Assembly (NCBI RefSeq): GCF_028290885.1 | Contig: NZ_JAQGIZ010000033.1 | Span: 1 to 39,129 of the forward strand | Length of the DNA stretch: 39,129 nt | Direction of reading: 5' to 3' | From: Phenylobacterium sp. | Lineage (GTDB): Bacteria; Pseudomonadota; Alphaproteobacteria; Caulobacterales; Caulobacteraceae | In this document: piece after piece, positions 15,269 to 26,084 of the stretch | Layout: every line of letters starts with the position of its first letter | Numbering within the stretch: the stretch's first letter is position 1 | Notes under the pieces: model-generated | What the model was told of the DNA's origin: nothing | What the model saw: the letters and a program-made list of their open reading frames with translations, nothing else | Databases searched by the model: none | Position numbers and translations under genes: made by a program

Positions 15269-16477
15269 CTATTGGCGTAGCGGCCTGAAGCCGGCGCGCA
15301 AGTCGTGGACGAGCGCCTCGGGTTGTTCCCAGGCGGCGAAGTGGCCGCCCTTGGGGTTCTTGTTGTAGTAGACGAGCTTGGGGTAGGCCCGCTCAGCCCA
15401 GCTCCGCGGCGTGTAGTAGATCTCGTCCGGGAAGACGCTCACGGCGGCCGGGACCTTGACGCCTTTGGGGCCGAAGAAGCCGAGCTTGTTTTCCCAGTAG
15501 AGGCGCGACGACGAAACCCCGGTGTTGGTCAGCCAAAACAGTGTGACGTTGTCGAGGACGTCATCGGGCGACATGCCTTCCTTCTGCCCGTCGAACGAGC
15601 GAGCGATCATCTCCAGGCTGCGCGCATCATGGTCGAGCAGGAAGGTCGCGAGGCCCATGGGCGAGTCCGAGAGGCCCACAAGGGTCTGCGGACGCGTGCC
15701 CATCTCGAAGGCGTAGTAGACGTGCTTGTAGAAGAAGAGGAGCTGGTCGTAGGTGCCCTTCTCCTCGGCCGTGATGCCTGACGGCGCTGGCGCGCCGGAG
15801 AACGCGGCGCCGTCGATTTCCGGGGGGACTACTCCGGGCATATTGACGTGGATGCCGACCAGTTCAGGCGGCGCCTGCACGCCGAGCAGGTCAGTGATGA
15901 CCGCGCCCCAGTCGCCGCCTTGCGCGACGAACTTCTTGTAGCCCAGGCGCCGCATCAGCGTGGTCCAGGCGCTGGCGATGCGCTTCGGACCCCAGCCGAC
16001 GGTCGTCGGCTTGGCCGAGAACCCGTAGCCGGGCATGGACGGGATCACGACGTGGAAAGCGTCCGACGCCTGGCCGCCGTAGGCCGTGGGATTGGTCAGC
16101 GGATCGATGATCTTCAGCTGCTCGACCACCGAACCGGGCCAGCCGTGGGTCACGATGAGCGGCATGGCGTCTTCGTGCTTCGAGCGCACGTGGATGAAGT
16201 GGATGTCGAGCCCATCGATCTCAGTGATGAACTGCGGGTAGCTGTTGAGGCGCGCCTCGACCTCCCGCCAGTTGTAGCTGTCCCGCCAGTAGCGCAGGAC
16301 CTGCTCGCTGGTCTTGAGCGGCACGCCCTGCGTGTAGTCGGAGACCGTCTCCTTGTCGGGCAGCCGCGTCTGCATCAGGCGCCTGCGCAGATCCGCAAGC
16401 TCTTCCTCCGACACATTCACCTGAAACGGACGAACCAGAGCCTGATCAATGACTGGATGTTCGGCTAATTCAGACAT
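15269..16477 (-). CDS. Epoxide hydrolase (alpha/beta hydrolase, EHN family)
   Basis: The 402-residue protein begins with an epoxide-hydrolase N-terminal segment (PFQVNVSEEELADLRRRLMQ, about 17-36). The alpha/beta-hydrolase domain shows the oxyanion motif HGWPGS (111-116), nucleophile motif QGGDWG with Asp189, probable acid Asp351/Glu352 and catalytic His379 in GGHFAAWEQP. This is the arrangement of microsomal-type epoxide hydrolases, which open epoxides to diols through an Asp ester. The Asp in the elbow argues against an esterase, which would have Ser. No signal peptide is present. GAAGG lies nine bases before ATG 16477; longer in-frame starts upstream add repeat-derived residues. It has no operon partner. 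The substrate is unknown. Confidence 0.88.
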   Translation of the reverse strand: MSELAEHPVIDQALVRPFQVNVSEEELADLRRRLMQTRLPDKETVSDYTQGVPLKTSEQVLRYWRDSYNWREVEARLNSYPQFITEIDGLDIHFIHVRSKHEDAMPLIVTHGWPGSVVEQLKIIDPLTNPTAYGGQASDAFHVVIPSMPGYGFSAKPTTVGWGPKRIASAWTTLMRRLGYKKFVAQGGDWGAVITDLLGVQAPPELVGIHVNMPGVVPPEIDGAAFSGAPAPSGITAEEKGTYDQLLFFYKHVYYAFEMGTRPQTLVGLSDSPMGLATFLLDHDARSLEMIARSFDGQKEGMSPDDVLDNVTLFWLTNTGVSSSRLYWENKLGFFGPKGVKVPAAVSVFPDEIYYTPRSWAERAYPKLVYYNKNPKGGHFAAWEQPEALVHDLRAGFRPLRQ

Positions 16478-16985
16478 GGCGTTAGACCTTCTGCAAAGCT
16501 GAGAAAGTCCGGCGACGCAAAGCGTGCAACGACACGGGCACAGGCGTCTGCGCGGGTCCACCCGACCTAAACGGCGACGGCCTGCGCCCCTGTTTGGCAG
16601 CCGTCCAATCACGCCTTCGCACGATTTCGTGTCCCCGATGCGGAACATCGGGCGACAAGAAATATCCCCAAGCTCGAAGGGGCTGGGGTCCGCTCGCCAC
16701 CCCTCTCGACTTCGAGCGGTTCCGCTTTGCGGCCACGTATGGCTGACAGCCGCGACGGTGAACGGACACTCGCCTCTCCCCCCGCGAAGCGGACAGGGAG
16801 AGGGCGGCGCAGACGCATTCGACGCGGCCAAATTGCATCAAGGACCCGCAGCGGGATCGGGTCCAACGTTCAGGGAGCGGGCAGGCCTGCGCCGCCCTCT
16901 CCTTTATCCTCTCCCTCTCCGCTTCGCGGGGGGAGAGGCGGTCAAGCTGCGTCCCTTTTACACGGCCTGCGCTGGTCCGTTCCGG
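16478..16985. other. Repeat-rich 508-base gap without a credible gene
   Basis: Open frames exist on both strands but show no domain character and run through palindromes. Visible structure: a 7-bp hairpin CCCGATG/CATCGGG at 16634-16652, an 8-bp inverted repeat GCTCGAAG/CTTCGAGC at 16672-16679 and 16710-16717, and the REP-like inverted pair at 16773-16938. The left part must also carry the epoxide hydrolase promoter. Confidence 0.6.
16773..16938. repeat. REP-like inverted repeat pair (BIME-like)
   Basis: The arm at 16773-16812 (CCTCTCCCCCCGCGAAGCGG onward to GGCGCAG) and the arm at 16887-16938 (CTGCGCCGCC to GCTTCGCGGGGGGAGAGG) are reverse complements. They are nearly identical except that the right arm carries 12 extra bases. 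Each arm contains a small palindrome around CCGCGAAGCGG or CCGCTTCGCGG. About 74 bases separate them. This is the look of a mobile intergenic palindrome. Confidence 0.7.
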
Positions 16986-17447
16986 TCAGCCGGCCGCGGT
17001 TTCGGCCGGGCAGGTGTCTCCCAGCCGTTTGGCTGTGGTGCGGGCGCGAACGGGAATGCTCAGGCCGCCCAATTGGGTGTCGATCCGCGCATCGACGCGG
17101 AAGGTGTCGCCGGTGAATGCGCCTTCGCCCGAGATCGGCACCGGCTTTCCGTCCTTGGTGGCGCAGCTGCCCTTCAGGCGGATCTTGCCCCCGCCGATCT
17201 CCCGCGTCGGATAGGTGCAGGTGTAGATGTGGTTGCTCGGGCCCTGCATGAACTTCGCCACGTCCGCCGGCTTGATGCAGCGGCGCTCGACCTTGCTGGA
17301 CGGTAGCGGCGAGATCATCTGGTTGGTGGTTTCCCAGTAGCCGGGCGTGATGGCGTCCTGGGCGGCCGCCGGAGCGGCGGCGGCCATCGCCAGGGCGAAG
17401 GGGACGGCAAGGAGCGGGGCGGCCAACATGCGAATCGGTTGTCTCAT
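16986..17447 (-). CDS. DUF3617-family secreted protein
   Basis: From ATG 17447 the product is 153 residues. It has a signal peptide (MRQPIRMLAAPLLAVPFALA to AAAQ) likely cleaved before DAITPGYWE, placing the protein in the periplasm. The mature part starts with the PGYWE motif and has RRCIKPAD, YTCTYP, GSCATKDGK and GDTCPAE, a set of four cysteines typical of DUF3617 proteins, whose function is unknown. An ATG three bases earlier (17450) is equally possible; the open frame extends further upstream without signal-peptide character. It is in the same direction as, and 56 bases downstream of, the oxygenase pair, so it may share their transcript. Confidence 0.78.
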   Translation of the reverse strand: MRQPIRMLAAPLLAVPFALAMAAAAPAAAQDAITPGYWETTNQMISPLPSSKVERRCIKPADVAKFMQGPSNHIYTCTYPTREIGGGKIRLKGSCATKDGKPVPISGEGAFTGDTFRVDARIDTQLGGLSIPVRARTTAKRLGDTCPAETAAG

Positions 17448-17503
17448 CATCTCGCACCACAACATGGGATTGCGGCGGGAGTTGGGGACGCGGCGGCCAA
17501 ACC

Positions 17504-18619
17504 TCAAGGCAGGGCTCCCATATCGGGGTCCGGCCCGTCGGCCGCGGCCAGGGCCGACTGGTTGGCGTCGCGCAACCGCTGGCCGGCTTCGTCGTAGAGG
17601 AACGGCAGGAAGGCGTAACGGCGGCCGCGGGTGACTGGCGTCGCCTCGTGCTGCAATCCGCAGGCGAAGACCACGGCGCCGCCGGTGGGCGGGCGGTAGG
17701 TGCGCCGGCCGAACTCCGGAAAGCGCAGGTCGCCGCCTTCGAACGCTTCGGCGTTGAGGTTGATCGAGACCGCGAACTGGCGGTGGGCGGTGCCGAGCGT
17801 CTCGTTGTCGCGGTGCGGCCGAAAGTAGCCGCCCTCGACCGCGTCGTAGCAGGCCACCAGATAACGCTCGATACGAGTCGCCCTGAACTGGAAGACCTTG
17901 GCGATCTCCGGCGCCAGGCGGCGGCTGACGCGCCCCATCAGCTCGCGCTGCAAGGCGGGGTCGGCGACTGTGACGTCGCGCCGCCGCTTGAAGTTGTCCA
18001 ACACGCCCACCGTGCGGCCGTCCACGTCGCGCATCACGCCCGAGGGCGCGCCGCCCTGCGCCTGATAGAGGGCGATCAGCCGCTGGCAGAGTTCGGGCTC
18101 GAAGACCCGCGGCACTATGAGGACCGGGGCGTTGAGTTCGATGCCGGCGTATTGGTCGAGCGGCGGGAGGCGCTCGATCTCCTCGAAAAGCGCTTTGGTC
18201 TCGCCGATGGGAAACACCGCGAGCACCCGATGCGCGGGATCCAGGAGCAACCAGTGCGGATGCTCCTGGCCGGCGTCGTCCAGGGCCCCGTAGAGCCGCT
18301 GGACGGCGCCCTCGGCGTCAAAGAACCAGCGCAGGCCGTTCTGCTGATTTTGCGCCTTGGCGATGGAGGCCTGGTCGCCGATCACCATGAAGGCGGCCAG
18401 CTTGTCGTCCCGGAAGTGGCCGCCGACGGCCGACAGCCCTGCCAGGGCCGCTTCGCGCGCCGGTCCCGGCGACGGCAGGAAACCCAGCAGGACATAGCGC
18501 CCCACGGTCGTGCTGAAGTGGAAGTCGACCTTCCCGGGCGCCGGCGCGCAGAACCAGGGCGCAGGATCGCCGGGCGCGAGCGGCGGCGTCCACGGGTCTC
18601 CAGCGGCGCTTGCGTCCAT
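17504..18619 (-). CDS. Redoxin-like / 2OG-Fe(II) oxygenase fusion, second copy
   Basis: The 371-residue product has two parts. Residues about 15-150 resemble a peroxiredoxin/AhpC fold (GDPAPWFCAP, GRYVLLGFLPSPG, HWLLLDPAHRVLAVF), but no Cys stands at the peroxidatic position after the FLP strand. Residues about 165-350 form a prolyl-4-hydroxylase-like 2OG-Fe(II) oxygenase, with iron ligands H269-R-D271 and H324 and 2OG-binding Arg at about 333 in RGRRYAFLPFLYDE. Such enzymes use oxygen and 2-oxoglutarate to hydroxylate a substrate, often protein. The start ATG overlaps the stop of the upstream paralogue (ATGA). No signal peptide. Substrate unknown. Confidence 0.85.
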   Translation of the reverse strand: MDASAAGDPWTPPLAPGDPAPWFCAPAPGKVDFHFSTTVGRYVLLGFLPSPGPAREAALAGLSAVGGHFRDDKLAAFMVIGDQASIAKAQNQQNGLRWFFDAEGAVQRLYGALDDAGQEHPHWLLLDPAHRVLAVFPIGETKALFEEIERLPPLDQYAGIELNAPVLIVPRVFEPELCQRLIALYQAQGGAPSGVMRDVDGRTVGVLDNFKRRRDVTVADPALQRELMGRVSRRLAPEIAKVFQFRATRIERYLVACYDAVEGGYFRPHRDNETLGTAHRQFAVSINLNAEAFEGGDLRFPEFGRRTYRPPTGGAVVFACGLQHEATPVTRGRRYAFLPFLYDEAGQRLRDANQSALAAADGPDPDMGALP

Positions 18620-19680
18620 CAGGCGGCGGGCTCCGGCAGGGCGCCGACACGCTGCTCGTAGGCCGCGAGCACTTCGGCCCCGGCCTCGTCGTAGAAGAAC
18701 GGCAGGAAGGCGTAGCGCCGCCCCGCGGTGACCCGGGTCGCCTCGTGCAGCAGGGCGCAGGAGAAGACCACGGCGCCGCCCGGCGGTGGACGGTAGGTCT
18801 TCGGCCCGAACTCCGGGAAACGCAGGTCGCCGCCTTCGAAGCCATCGTTCAGGTTGATCGAGCAGGCGAACTTGCGATGGGCGGTGCCGAGCGTGGTGGA
18901 GTCCCTGTGCGCGTGGAAGACCGCGCCGTCCGCGGCGTCGTAGCAGCTCAGCACGTAGCGTTCGATGCGGGTGACGGCGAAGCCGAGGGCCCTGTCCATG
19001 AGCCGGAACAGCCGCCGCTCCAGCCGCTCGCGCAAGGCCGCCTGCAGGCCTTCGTCGGTGACCAGGACGTCGCGGCGCTTCTTGAGCTCGTCCATGACCG
19101 CCACGGTGCGATCGCCGGCGTCGCGCATGACGCCGGTGAAGCGGCCGCCGCCGGCCTGGTGCAGGTCGATGAGCCGCCCGCAGAGCTCGGGCTCGAAGAC
19201 GCGGGGCGCGATCAGCACCGGGGCGTGCAGCGGGACGCCCGCATGCTCCGCCGGCGGCCGCAGCCCCGGCAGGGCGTCGAACATCATCCTGGCGTTGGCG
19301 AGCTGCACACGGCCCAGCACCCGCAGCGACGGGTCGAGCAGCAGCCACATGGGGCTTTCGGCGCCGTTTTCGGCGAGGGCCCCGTAGAGCCGGCTCACCG
19401 CGCCGTCGAGGTCGAGGAACCAGCGCAGGCCGCGCATGTCGCCGGCGCTGGCCGCCGTGGCCGGGTCGCGCGTCACGACGAAGGCGCTGAGCTTTTCGTC
19501 GTCGAACAGAGCCTGGTGGGCGGCGAGCGTCCGCAGCGCCTCGGCGGCCGCGGCCACGTCGTGCTTGGGCAGGAAGGCCAGCAGGACATAGCGGCCCGCG
19601 GCCGTGTCGAACACGAACTGCGGATTGGACGGCGTGGGCGCCGTGAACCAGGGCGCTGGGTCGCCGGGCATGAACGGCAT
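18619..19680 (-). CDS. Redoxin-like / 2OG-Fe(II) oxygenase fusion, first copy
   Basis: The 353-residue product is a paralogue of the next gene with the same two-part layout. A cysteine-less redoxin-like domain (about 5-140; GDPAPWFTAP, GRYVLLAFLP, MWLLLDPSLRVLG) is followed by a 2OG-Fe(II) oxygenase domain with iron ligands H258-R-D260 and H312 and Arg at about 321-322 in AGRRYAFLPFFYDE. The motif FEGGDLRFPEFG before the distal His is shared by both copies. The pair are translationally coupled by a 4-base overlap. The degenerate redoxin part may bind a partner or substrate instead of doing peroxide chemistry. The gene reads away from gyrA, with a 22-bp palindrome in the shared upstream region. 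Confidence 0.85.
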   Translation of the reverse strand: MPFMPGDPAPWFTAPTPSNPQFVFDTAAGRYVLLAFLPKHDVAAAAEALRTLAAHQALFDDEKLSAFVVTRDPATAASAGDMRGLRWFLDLDGAVSRLYGALAENGAESPMWLLLDPSLRVLGRVQLANARMMFDALPGLRPPAEHAGVPLHAPVLIAPRVFEPELCGRLIDLHQAGGGRFTGVMRDAGDRTVAVMDELKKRRDVLVTDEGLQAALRERLERRLFRLMDRALGFAVTRIERYVLSCYDAADGAVFHAHRDSTTLGTAHRKFACSINLNDGFEGGDLRFPEFGPKTYRPPPGGAVVFSCALLHEATRVTAGRRYAFLPFFYDEAGAEVLAAYEQRVGALPEPAA

Positions 19681-19763
19681 GGAGGCGGTGGTTCCTGAGT
19701 CGAGACTGCTTCTTAGGACGCCTCCGGCCCGCGGTCACCGCCTGTCTGAGCAGCGCGCCCACG

Positions 19764-19785
19764 CGTGCGCGCGTACGCGCGCACG
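19764..19785. promoter_or_regulatory. Perfect 22-bp palindrome between oxygenase genes and gyrA
   Basis: The 22 bases from 19764 to 19785 (CGTGCGCGCGT and its reverse complement) are a flawless palindrome of alternating purine-pyrimidine steps. It is four bases upstream of the gyrA -35 element and 84 bases upstream of the oxygenase start. It may be an operator, a cruciform or a Z-DNA-prone sensor of supercoiling. Confidence 0.6.
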
Positions 19786-19789
19786 AAAG

Positions 19790-19817
19790 TTGGCGCCGGG
19801 GCCTTCAGGATGCTAAT
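19790..19817 (+). promoter_or_regulatory. Probable gyrA promoter
   Basis: TTGGCG at 19790-19795 and GCTAAT at 19812-19817, 16 bases apart, resemble a housekeeping promoter of Caulobacter type. The -10 lies 48 bases before the gyrA start. Confidence 0.5.
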
Positions 19818-19864
19818 CATCGACCCCACATACAAAGTCCGATTCTAACGGCTAAAATCCTCCT

Positions 19865-22669
<2,805 letters not shown>

Positions 22670-22747
22670 GAGCTGACAAGTTTCCCCTTGCCAGAACCGC
22701 GCGCGGCGGCGAAAGGCCAAGACAAGGTTGTTGGGGGACCAAGCCGC

Positions 22748-23242
22748 ATGACCCGCATCGGGCTCTATCCGGGCACCTTCGATCCCATCCACAACGGGCA
22801 CACCGATATCATCGGGCGGGCCGTGAAGCTGGTCGACAAGCTGGTGCTGGGCGTCGCCATCAACACCGGCAAGGCCCCGATGTTCGATCTCGACGAGCGG
22901 GTGGCCATCGTCGAGGAGACGGTCGCCCCCTTTCGCGGTTCCACAGAGATTGTGGTGAAGCCCTACGAGGGCCTGACCATGCACTTCGCCCGCGAGATCG
23001 GCGCCGGGATCGTCGTGCGAGGCTTACGCGCCGTGGCGGACTTCGAGTTCGAGTTCGCGTTGACCGCCATGAACCAGCAACTCGACCGCGAGATCGAGAC
23101 CGTGTTTCTGATGGCCGATCCCCGCCACTTGGCGATCGCCTCGAGGCTGGTGAAGGAGATCGCCCTGCTGGGCGGCGACGTCGCGAAGTTCGTCAGCCCG
23201 AGCGTCAAGGACCGGCTGCTGGCCAAGGCCGGCCGCCAGTAA
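22748..23242 (+). CDS. coaD: Phosphopantetheine adenylyltransferase
   Basis: The 164-residue enzyme transfers AMP from ATP to 4'-phosphopantetheine, the fourth step of coenzyme A synthesis. The nucleotidyltransferase signature TFDPIHNGH (10-18, HxGH) is present. So are [20 protein letters not shown] (about 90-109) and the C-terminal [16 protein letters not shown]. The usual ISSTxVRE reads IASRLVKE here, a modest variant. GGGGGACCAAGCCGC precedes ATG 22748. The open frame extends 60 bases upstream, but homology begins at [11 protein letters not shown]. Length is standard. It lies between gyrA and two cyclophilins, an arrangement I associate with Caulobacteraceae. Confidence 0.96.
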   Translation: MTRIGLYPGTFDPIHNGHTDIIGRAVKLVDKLVLGVAINTGKAPMFDLDERVAIVEETVAPFRGSTEIVVKPYEGLTMHFAREIGAGIVVRGLRAVADFEFEFALTAMNQQLDREIETVFLMADPRHLAIASRLVKEIALLGGDVAKFVSPSVKDRLLAKAGRQ

Positions 23243-23288
23243 TCCCGCCGCTGGCGCCGCACGCGCCGGGCGGCTACGAGAGACAACC

Positions 23289-24158
23289 ATGAGAACAGCC
23301 CTGCTCGCCGCCTGCGTCGCGGCCATCGCCGTCACCGCTTCCGCCGCCCCCAAGAAACCGCCGCCGGCCCCCGCGCAACCCTCGGCCCCGGCCGCGCCGG
23401 GCCCGGCCGACTGGCGCACGCCCGACCCCAACGACGTGCTGGTCATCGACACCAACAAGGGCCGCATCCTGGTGGAGATGATTCCCGAGGTCGCCCCGCA
23501 GCACGTGGCGCGGATGCGCGAGCTGGCGCACGAGAACTTCTTCGACGGCCAGCGCTTCTTCCGGGTCATCGAGGACTTCATGGACCAGACCGGCGACCCG
23601 CAGAACTCGGGGCAGGGCGGCTCGTCCAAGCCCAACGTGCCGGCCGAGTTCACCTTCCGCCGCGGCGCCGACCTGCCGTTCGTGATGGCCGCCGACCAGA
23701 CGGTGGCGGAGATCGGCTTCGTCAAGTCGCTGCCGGTGATGAGCCAGTCGATGATGCTGGGCGCCATGACCAAGGACCAGAAGGTCACCGCCTGGGGGCT
23801 TTATTGCCAGGGCGTGGCCGGCATGGCCCGCGACGACAATCCGGATTCCGGCAACAGCCAGTTCTTCCTGATGCGCGGGCCCTTTCCCTCGCTCGAAAAA
23901 AAATACACCGCCTGGGGGCGCGTGATCAGCGGCATGGACGCGGTCAAGGCGATCAAGGTAGGCGAGCCGGTGCCCGATCCGCAGGACCGAATGGAACGTG
24001 TGCGCCTGCTCGCCGATTTGCCGGAAGCGAGTCGTCCGAAAGTGCGCGTGATCGATCCCAAGGGACCCTGGTTCAAGGCGGAGATCGAGCGCGTGCGTGC
24101 AGCGAAAGGCGCGGACTTCTCGGCCTGCAACGTAGACATTCCTGCTGAGGTGAAATGA
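23289..24158 (+). CDS. Periplasmic cyclophilin-type peptidyl-prolyl isomerase
   Basis: The 289-residue protein has a signal peptide (MRTALLAACVAAIAVTASAA) and a Pro/Ala-rich linker, then a cyclophilin domain from about 48. Visible motifs are NKGRILVEMIPEVAP, FDGQRFFRVIEDFMDQTGDP and DSGNSQFFLMRG. Between the latter two lies an insert of about 45 residues (AADQTVAEIGFVKSLPVM region) absent from the short cyclophilin next door. A C-terminal extension of about 50 residues follows. It should catalyse cis-trans isomerisation of X-Pro bonds in periplasmic proteins. Its stop overlaps the next cyclophilin gene, so the two are coupled and probably arose by duplication. Confidence 0.92.
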   Translation: MRTALLAACVAAIAVTASAAPKKPPPAPAQPSAPAAPGPADWRTPDPNDVLVIDTNKGRILVEMIPEVAPQHVARMRELAHENFFDGQRFFRVIEDFMDQTGDPQNSGQGGSSKPNVPAEFTFRRGADLPFVMAADQTVAEIGFVKSLPVMSQSMMLGAMTKDQKVTAWGLYCQGVAGMARDDNPDSGNSQFFLMRGPFPSLEKKYTAWGRVISGMDAVKAIKVGEPVPDPQDRMERVRLLADLPEASRPKVRVIDPKGPWFKAEIERVRAAKGADFSACNVDIPAEVK

Positions 24159-24619
24159 TGGACGCCGAGAACACCCTGATCATGCAACTGGCCAGCGGGC
24201 CGGTGACCATCAAGCTCCGCCCCGACCTGGCGCCGCAGCATGTGGCGCGGATCAAGGAACTGGCCCGCGAGGGCTTCTACGACGGCGTCGTCTTCCACCG
24301 GGTGATCCCGGGCTTCATGGCCCAGGGCGGCGACCCGACGGGCACCGGCTCGGGGGGCTCCGAGAAGCCGGACCTGCCGGCTGAGTTCTCTAAGGAGCCG
24401 CACGTGCGGGGCGTCTGCTCGATGGCGCGCACGGCGAACCCGAACTCGGCCAACAGCCAGTTCTTCATCTGCTTCGACGACGCCCGCTTCCTCGACAACC
24501 AGTACACTGTCTGGGGCGAGGTGACCGAGGGCATGGAGAAGATCGACGCGCTTCCGAAGGGCGAGCCGCCGCGCAGTCCGGGCGAGATCATCTCCATGAA
24601 GGTCGCCGCGGACGCCTGA
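24158..24619 (+). CDS. Cytoplasmic cyclophilin-type peptidyl-prolyl isomerase
   Basis: The 153-residue product is a minimal cyclophilin without signal peptide. Motifs are TIKLRPDLAPQHVARIKELA, FYDGVVFHRVIPGFMAQGGD (with the catalytic Arg in FHRVI), GTGSGG and ANSQFFICFDDARFLDNQYT. It is therefore the cytoplasmic partner of the periplasmic enzyme encoded just upstream. The start is ATG 24158, correctly spaced from GAGGTG; an ATG at 24155 overlaps the same signal. Reaction: proline isomerisation during protein folding. Normal length. Confidence 0.94.
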   Translation: MDAENTLIMQLASGPVTIKLRPDLAPQHVARIKELAREGFYDGVVFHRVIPGFMAQGGDPTGTGSGGSEKPDLPAEFSKEPHVRGVCSMARTANPNSANSQFFICFDDARFLDNQYTVWGEVTEGMEKIDALPKGEPPRSPGEIISMKVAADA

Positions 24620-24630
24620 GAGGCGGCGTG

Positions 24631-25092
24631 ATGGCGCCGCGCCTGAAGGTCTTCGTCACCTCCGATGGGCTCACCGACTACGTCGTGGCGGCGAGCTCCA
24701 GGGCCAAGGCGCTCGCCGCCTGGGGCGTGCGGCAGGACGTGTTCAAGGAAGGCGCGGCGCACGAGACCGACGATCCCGCGCTGGTGAAGGCCGCCACCGC
24801 CCAGCCGGGCGCGGTGCTGCGAAAGCCCGCGGGGACGAGGGGCGAGCTCGCCAAGCTGAAGCCGGAAAAACCCGCAAAACCCAGCGGACCGACCCGGGCG
24901 CAGCTCAAGAAGGTCGACGACCTTGAAGCCAGGCTCGCCGAGCTCGGCGCGTCGCACGAACGCGCGATGGGCGCGATCGAGACGGAGCGGGCGGCGCTCG
25001 AGGGCAAGCGTCAGGCGCTTGAAGAACGTCACGCGGCGCAGCGGGAGAAGCTGGAGGCCGCCCTCAGGACGGCGCGCGCGGCGCCAGGGTGA
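24631..25092 (+). CDS. Coiled-coil protein of unknown function
   Basis: The 153-residue protein has an N-terminal globular part with FVTSDGLTDYVVAASSRAKA and a Pro/Lys-rich linker (KPEKPAKPSGPTRAQLK). A C-terminal coiled coil of about 50 residues (LEARLAELGASHERAMG and following, rich in Glu, Arg and Ala) completes it. No signal peptide or membrane segment. GAGAGG lies seven bases before ATG 24631; a GTG three bases earlier is possible. It is 11 bases downstream of the cyclophilin, so co-transcribed. Its 3' end overlaps the convergent EEP-family gene by 29 bases. I do not recognise a named family. Confidence 0.7.
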   Translation: MAPRLKVFVTSDGLTDYVVAASSRAKALAAWGVRQDVFKEGAAHETDDPALVKAATAQPGAVLRKPAGTRGELAKLKPEKPAKPSGPTRAQLKKVDDLEARLAELGASHERAMGAIETERAALEGKRQALEERHAAQREKLEAALRTARAAPG

Positions 25093-26017
25093 CCATGACC
25101 GGATAGTGGTCGGAACCCAGTGGCGGTCCGCGTTCGACCTTCACCGTCGCCCAGGCCGAGCCGGCATAGACGTGATCGATGGGCAGGAGGGGGCACGGCA
25201 CGTGGTGGCGCCCGATCGGCCAGGTGAACACGGCCCGCGTTCGCCGGATCAGGCCGAAGTCGCGGTCGTCACGCTGCCGGGCGAAGGACCAGGGCGTGGA
25301 ATTGAAGTCGCCCGCCAGGATCGTCGTCGCGGCCGGATAGCTGCGGACGATCCGCACAAGGACCTTGTGTTCGCGCGGCAGCGACGGCTGGGTCGGCCAC
25401 GGGGCGTGGACACCCAGCACGGTGGCCTTGCCGGCTGGCGTTGCCACGACGACGCCGATCAGCTCCATCGGGCCGGTTTCGTTGCCGGTCGGAACGATCG
25501 TGGCGACCGGTCGATCGCGGGTGAACAGCATGACGCCGGAGCGGCCGGTGACGGACCACCAGCCGTGCCGCGCGAGGGCTTCGCGAATCCGGCGGTTGGC
25601 TTCCGCGACCGCGACGACGTCGGGCCGCTCGGCGTCCAGCCAGGCTGTTAGGCGCGCGGTTCCGCCGGCCCCGTCCCAGGCGTTGAACTGCACGACCTTC
25701 AAGGTCGGGCCCGGGCCCTGCGCGGCCTTGGGACCCGTCGAGCGCAGATATTCCGGGGCCATCAGCAAGGCGGCGGCGAGGGCGCAGGCGAACCCCGCTG
25801 AGAGTACGGCGATCCGCCATCGTCCGGTGAAGACCAGCCCCAGGAGAATGGCTGCCAGGCCAACGGCCAGGTAAAGCGGCGCGAAGTGGGTGAAGAGGTC
25901 CCAGGTCGGGCTCCAGCGTCCGAGCTGGGCCAATGCGGCCACCAGCGTGCAGAGGCCCGCGCCGACCAGCAACGGCGGCCCGAGCAGGGCGGAGAGCACG
26001 AGTCGCGCGAGGGACAT
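25064..26017 (-). CDS. Membrane-anchored endonuclease/exonuclease/phosphatase-family protein
   Basis: From ATG 26017 the product is 317 residues. Three hydrophobic segments in the first 90 residues anchor it in the inner membrane. A complete EEP domain follows: VVQFNAWD (Asn), VVAVAEAN (metal-binding Glu), [21 protein letters not shown] (catalytic Asp/Asn), LPIDHVYAG and [12 protein letters not shown] (catalytic Asp-His). Proteins of this build act on nucleic acids or phosphoesters such as inositol phosphates or lipids; the membrane anchor makes an envelope substrate plausible. AGGCGCC precedes the ATG; a GTG at 26035 gives a slightly longer form. It is divergent from queA (67-base gap) and convergent with the coiled-coil gene. 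Confidence 0.85.
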   Translation of the reverse strand: MSLARLVLSALLGPPLLVGAGLCTLVAALAQLGRWSPTWDLFTHFAPLYLAVGLAAILLGLVFTGRWRIAVLSAGFACALAAALLMAPEYLRSTGPKAAQGPGPTLKVVQFNAWDGAGGTARLTAWLDAERPDVVAVAEANRRIREALARHGWWSVTGRSGVMLFTRDRPVATIVPTGNETGPMELIGVVVATPAGKATVLGVHAPWPTQPSLPREHKVLVRIVRSYPAATTILAGDFNSTPWSFARQRDDRDFGLIRRTRAVFTWPIGRHHVPCPLLPIDHVYAGSAWATVKVERGPPLGSDHYPVMVTLAPRAPS

Positions 26018-26084
26018 CCGGCGCCTGCGTAGCACGGGCCGCGACTTGACGGGAAAGGCCGCGCATGTCCTTCACCCCCCTTCC

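Noticed and set aside
16482..16841. Minus-strand open frame of 119 codons in the repeat-rich gap
   Set aside because: It runs through palindromes, lacks a ribosome-binding site and shows no protein family character.
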